A stretch of DNA of 9,443 bases from WVWW01 sp041568335 (GTDB lineage: Bacteria > Acidobacteriota > Polarisedimenticolia > Polarisedimenticolales > Polarisedimenticolaceae): contig JBFFZZ010000111.1 in assembly GCA_041568335.1 (NCBI GenBank), forward strand, positions 1-9,443. Direction: 5' to 3'. The position numbers and the translations under genes are program-made. How positions within the stretch are numbered: the first letter of the stretch is position 1; the number at the start of each line of letters is the position of its first letter. Shown piece after piece: positions 7,702-9,443 of the stretch. The notes under the pieces are model-generated. The model had not been told where the DNA came from and ran no database searches. It saw nothing but the letters and a program-made list of their open reading frames with translations.

Positions 7702-7743
7702 TTCTTCTTACAACGACGGCCTATCGCTTACGGGGAAAGATCT

Positions 7744-9159
7744 GTGGCCGCGGGCAAAACGCAGAGCTTCGACATCACGATCATCGGCAGCGGCCCCGGA
7801 GGTTACGTCGCGGCGGTTCGCGCCGGACAGCTCGGTCTCTCGACCGCCGTCGTCGAGATGGCGCCCGCCCCGGGCGGCACCTGTCTGCACTGGGGTTGCA
7901 TCCCGACCAAGGCGATGCTGCACGCGGCCGAAGTCCTCGAGACGACGCGCCATGCAGCGACGTTCGGTATCCGGGTCCCCGACGGGTCGAACGTGGATCT
8001 CGAATCGATGCACGCTTATAAGAAGAAGGTCGTCGACGGCAATGCCAAGGGCGTCGAGTACCTGTTCAAGAAGAACAAGGTGACCTATCTCGCGGGACGT
8101 GGGAAGCTCGCCGGGCCGGGCAAGGTCGTTGTCGCGCCGGAGTCCGGTGACCCGTACGTGGTCGAGACAAAGCACACCGTGATCGCCACCGGATCGGTGA
8201 TTCGCGGTCTGCCGGGCGTCGAATTCGACGGCAAGCGGGTCATCAACTCGGACCACGCGCTCTACTTCGAGCAGCTCCCGAAATCGATGATCGTGCTGGG
8301 CGCCGGCGCCGTCGGCGTCGAGTTCGCGTCGATCTACCGTTCCTTCGGCTGCGAGGTCACCGTTGTCGAGCTGCTGCCCAACCTGGTGCCGATCGAAGAC
8401 GCCGACCTGGGAAAGGAGCTCGCGCGTTCGTTCAAGAAGCGCGGGATCCACGTTCACACCGGGACGCGGGTGGAATCGGTCAAGCCGACCAAGACCGGTG
8501 TCACGGTCCGGGCGGACTCGGGCGGTAAGCCGCTCGAGCTCAAGGCCGAGGTGCTGCTCGTCGCGATCGGTCGCGCCCCGCTGACTCGGGATCTGGGGCT
8601 CGAGGGAACGGGCGTCGTGGTGGACGACCGCGGCTTCATCGAGGTCGACGGCATGATGCGCACCGGCGAACCCGGCGTCTTTGCGATCGGCGACGTCCTG
8701 GCGACGCAGGCGCTGGCCCATGTCGCGTCGCATGAGGGCATCGTGGCCGTCGAGCACGCAGCGGGTGGCACGCCCCACCCGATCGACTACAACAAGGTCC
8801 CGTCGTGCACGTACTGCAAGCCCGAGGTGGCCTCGATCGGCCTCGGCGAGCAGGCGGCGAAGGATGCAGGCTACGATGTTGCCGTGGGTAAGTTCCCGTT
8901 CTCGGCGATCGGCAAGGCGAAGATCCTCGATGAGACCTCGGGGTTCGTCAAGATCGTCACCGACAAAGTCTATGACGAGGTCCTCGGTGTGCACATCATC
9001 GGCCCGCACGCGACCGAGTTGATTTCCGAGGCGACCGCCGCCGTCAACCTGGAGGCGACGGCGGAATCCTTGTTCCAGGCCATCCACGCCCACCCGACGC
9101 TGTCCGAAGCGATGGGTGAGGCCGCTCTGGCGGCGCACGGCCGCCCGATCCACATCTAG
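7744..9159 (+). CDS. lpdA: Dihydrolipoamide dehydrogenase (E3)
   Basis: Flavoprotein that reoxidises the dihydrolipoyl groups of 2-oxoacid dehydrogenase complexes (and of the glycine cleavage system) and reduces NAD+. The 471-residue product has the FAD dinucleotide motif GSGPGG (15-20), the redox disulfide in GGTCLHWGCIPTK (Cys47, Cys52), the NAD-binding GAGAVGVEFASIYRSFG (186-202), and VFAIGDV (312-318) for FAD. The C-terminal dimer-interface catalytic dyad is in HPTLSE (His450, Glu455). All key residues are intact. The start is GTG at 7744, preceded by GGGGAAAG; the N-terminal AAGKTQSFDITIIGSG fits the family. E2 begins 12 nt downstream, so E3 and E2 are almost certainly co-transcribed, and this E3 probably serves that complex. 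The gene diverges from the DUF2203-nuoB run. Confidence 0.97.
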   Translation: MAAGKTQSFDITIIGSGPGGYVAAVRAGQLGLSTAVVEMAPAPGGTCLHWGCIPTKAMLHAAEVLETTRHAATFGIRVPDGSNVDLESMHAYKKKVVDGNAKGVEYLFKKNKVTYLAGRGKLAGPGKVVVAPESGDPYVVETKHTVIATGSVIRGLPGVEFDGKRVINSDHALYFEQLPKSMIVLGAGAVGVEFASIYRSFGCEVTVVELLPNLVPIEDADLGKELARSFKKRGIHVHTGTRVESVKPTKTGVTVRADSGGKPLELKAEVLLVAIGRAPLTRDLGLEGTGVVVDDRGFIEVDGMMRTGEPGVFAIGDVLATQALAHVASHEGIVAVEHAAGGTPHPIDYNKVPSCTYCKPEVASIGLGEQAAKDAGYDVAVGKFPFSAIGKAKILDETSGFVKIVTDKVYDEVLGVHIIGPHATELISEATAAVNLEATAESLFQAIHAHPTLSEAMGEAALAAHGRPIHI

Positions 9160-9161
9160 TC

Positions 9162-9167
9162 GGAGGA
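9162..9167 (+). promoter_or_regulatory. Strong ribosome binding site of the E2 gene
   Basis: GGAGGA sits 4 nt before ATG 9172, in the 12-nt gap after the lpdA stop. It fixes the E2 start. Confidence 0.75.
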
Positions 9168-9171
9168 AGCC

Positions 9172-9443
9172 ATGCGCGTTGACATCGTCATGCCCCAGAT
9201 GGGTGAATCGATCGCCGAGGGCACGATCACCCGTTGGATCAAGGCGGTCGGCGACAGCGTCGAGCGGGACGAGCCGATCTTCGAGATCTCGACCGACAAG
9301 GTCGATGCCGAGATCCCCTCCCCCGCGGCCGGGACGCTGGTCGAGATCAAGAACCAGGAAGGGGACACGGTCCCGGTCAACGAGGTCGTGGCGATCATCG
9401 AGACCGAGGCGGGCGCGGCCGCCTCTGCGCCGGAGCCGCAGGC
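9172..9443 (+). CDS. 2-oxoacid dehydrogenase E2 acyltransferase, N-terminal lipoyl domain, 3'-truncated (probably SucB-type)
   Basis: The visible 90 residues are one complete biotin/lipoyl domain followed by the start of an Ala/Pro-rich linker (EAGAAASAPEPQ). The domain begins VDIVMPQMGESIAEGTIT and carries the lipoylation lysine Lys43 in FEISTDKVDAEIPSP, then AGTLVEI. E2 is the core of 2-oxoacid dehydrogenase complexes: it accepts the acyl group from E1 on its lipoyl arm and transfers it to CoA. The catalytic domain and the E1/E3-binding domain lie beyond the window edge, so the substrate class (2-oxoglutarate, pyruvate or branched-chain) cannot be proven. The MGESIAEGTI motif is most like the succinyltransferase (SucB/OdhB) or branched-chain type. 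Its position directly after lpdA supports an E3-E2 operon. Confidence 0.93.
   Translation, partial: MRVDIVMPQMGESIAEGTITRWIKAVGDSVERDEPIFEISTDKVDAEIPSPAAGTLVEIKNQEGDTVPVNEVVAIIETEAGAAASAPEPQ

Noticed and set aside
7529..7743. tRNA, riboswitch or small gene in the 215-bp divergent intergenic region.
   Set aside because: I saw no cloverleaf, no conserved riboswitch core and no convincing short coding frame; only the candidate promoter and the small hairpin could be supported.
7708..9153. A long minus-strand open frame opposite lpdA.
   Set aside because: It is codon-aligned antisense to a clear E3 gene and open for the same compositional reason; it has no domain or start context.

Overview
This is a GC-rich bacterial window carrying housekeeping genes of central carbon metabolism and respiration. 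I see no phage genes, transposase, CRISPR array or RNA gene. The mixture of aceK, complex I subunits, an ETF-ubiquinone oxidoreductase with a variant C-terminus, a DUF2203 protein and an LVIVD beta-propeller suggests an aerobic, quinone-respiring Gram-negative lineage such as Acidobacteriota, Myxococcota or a relative. That placement is inference; the window has no phylogenetic marker that settles it.

The layout is three blocks. Block 1 (+ strand, 1-2286) holds the 3' two thirds of aceK (isocitrate dehydrogenase kinase/phosphatase) and an exported seven-repeat LVIVD beta-propeller protein. Block 2 (- strand, 7528 down to 2301) is a tightly packed seven-gene run. In transcription order it is a DUF2203 protein, nuoB, a MidA/NDUFAF7-type methyltransferase, ETF-ubiquinone oxidoreductase, a Rieske ferredoxin, nuoI, and a small exported protein with a carboxypeptidase-regulatory-like domain. 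Gaps within it range from 4-nt overlaps to about 48 nt, so it is probably one operon. It meets block 1 tail to tail at a small palindrome near 2287-2302. Block 3 (+ strand, 7744 to the right edge) is lpdA (dihydrolipoamide dehydrogenase, E3) followed after 12 nt by the start of a lipoyl-bearing 2-oxoacid dehydrogenase E2 gene. Blocks 2 and 3 diverge from a 215-bp intergenic region with a plausible sigma-70-like promoter for lpdA.

The genes fit together functionally. AceK sets flux through isocitrate dehydrogenase. E3 and E2 oxidise 2-oxoacids and yield NADH. NuoB and NuoI belong to complex I, which takes electrons from NADH to quinone, and ETF-QO feeds electrons from fatty-acid or amino-acid oxidation into the same quinone pool. 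The methyltransferase family is known in eukaryotes as a complex I assembly factor.

I found no clearly new system. The points most worth a second look are the ETF-QO whose iron-sulfur motif lacks one canonical cysteine, the separation of nuoB and nuoI into a respiratory operon without the usual nuo neighbours, the nuoB-methyltransferase coupling, and a divergent nucleotide-binding loop in AceK.
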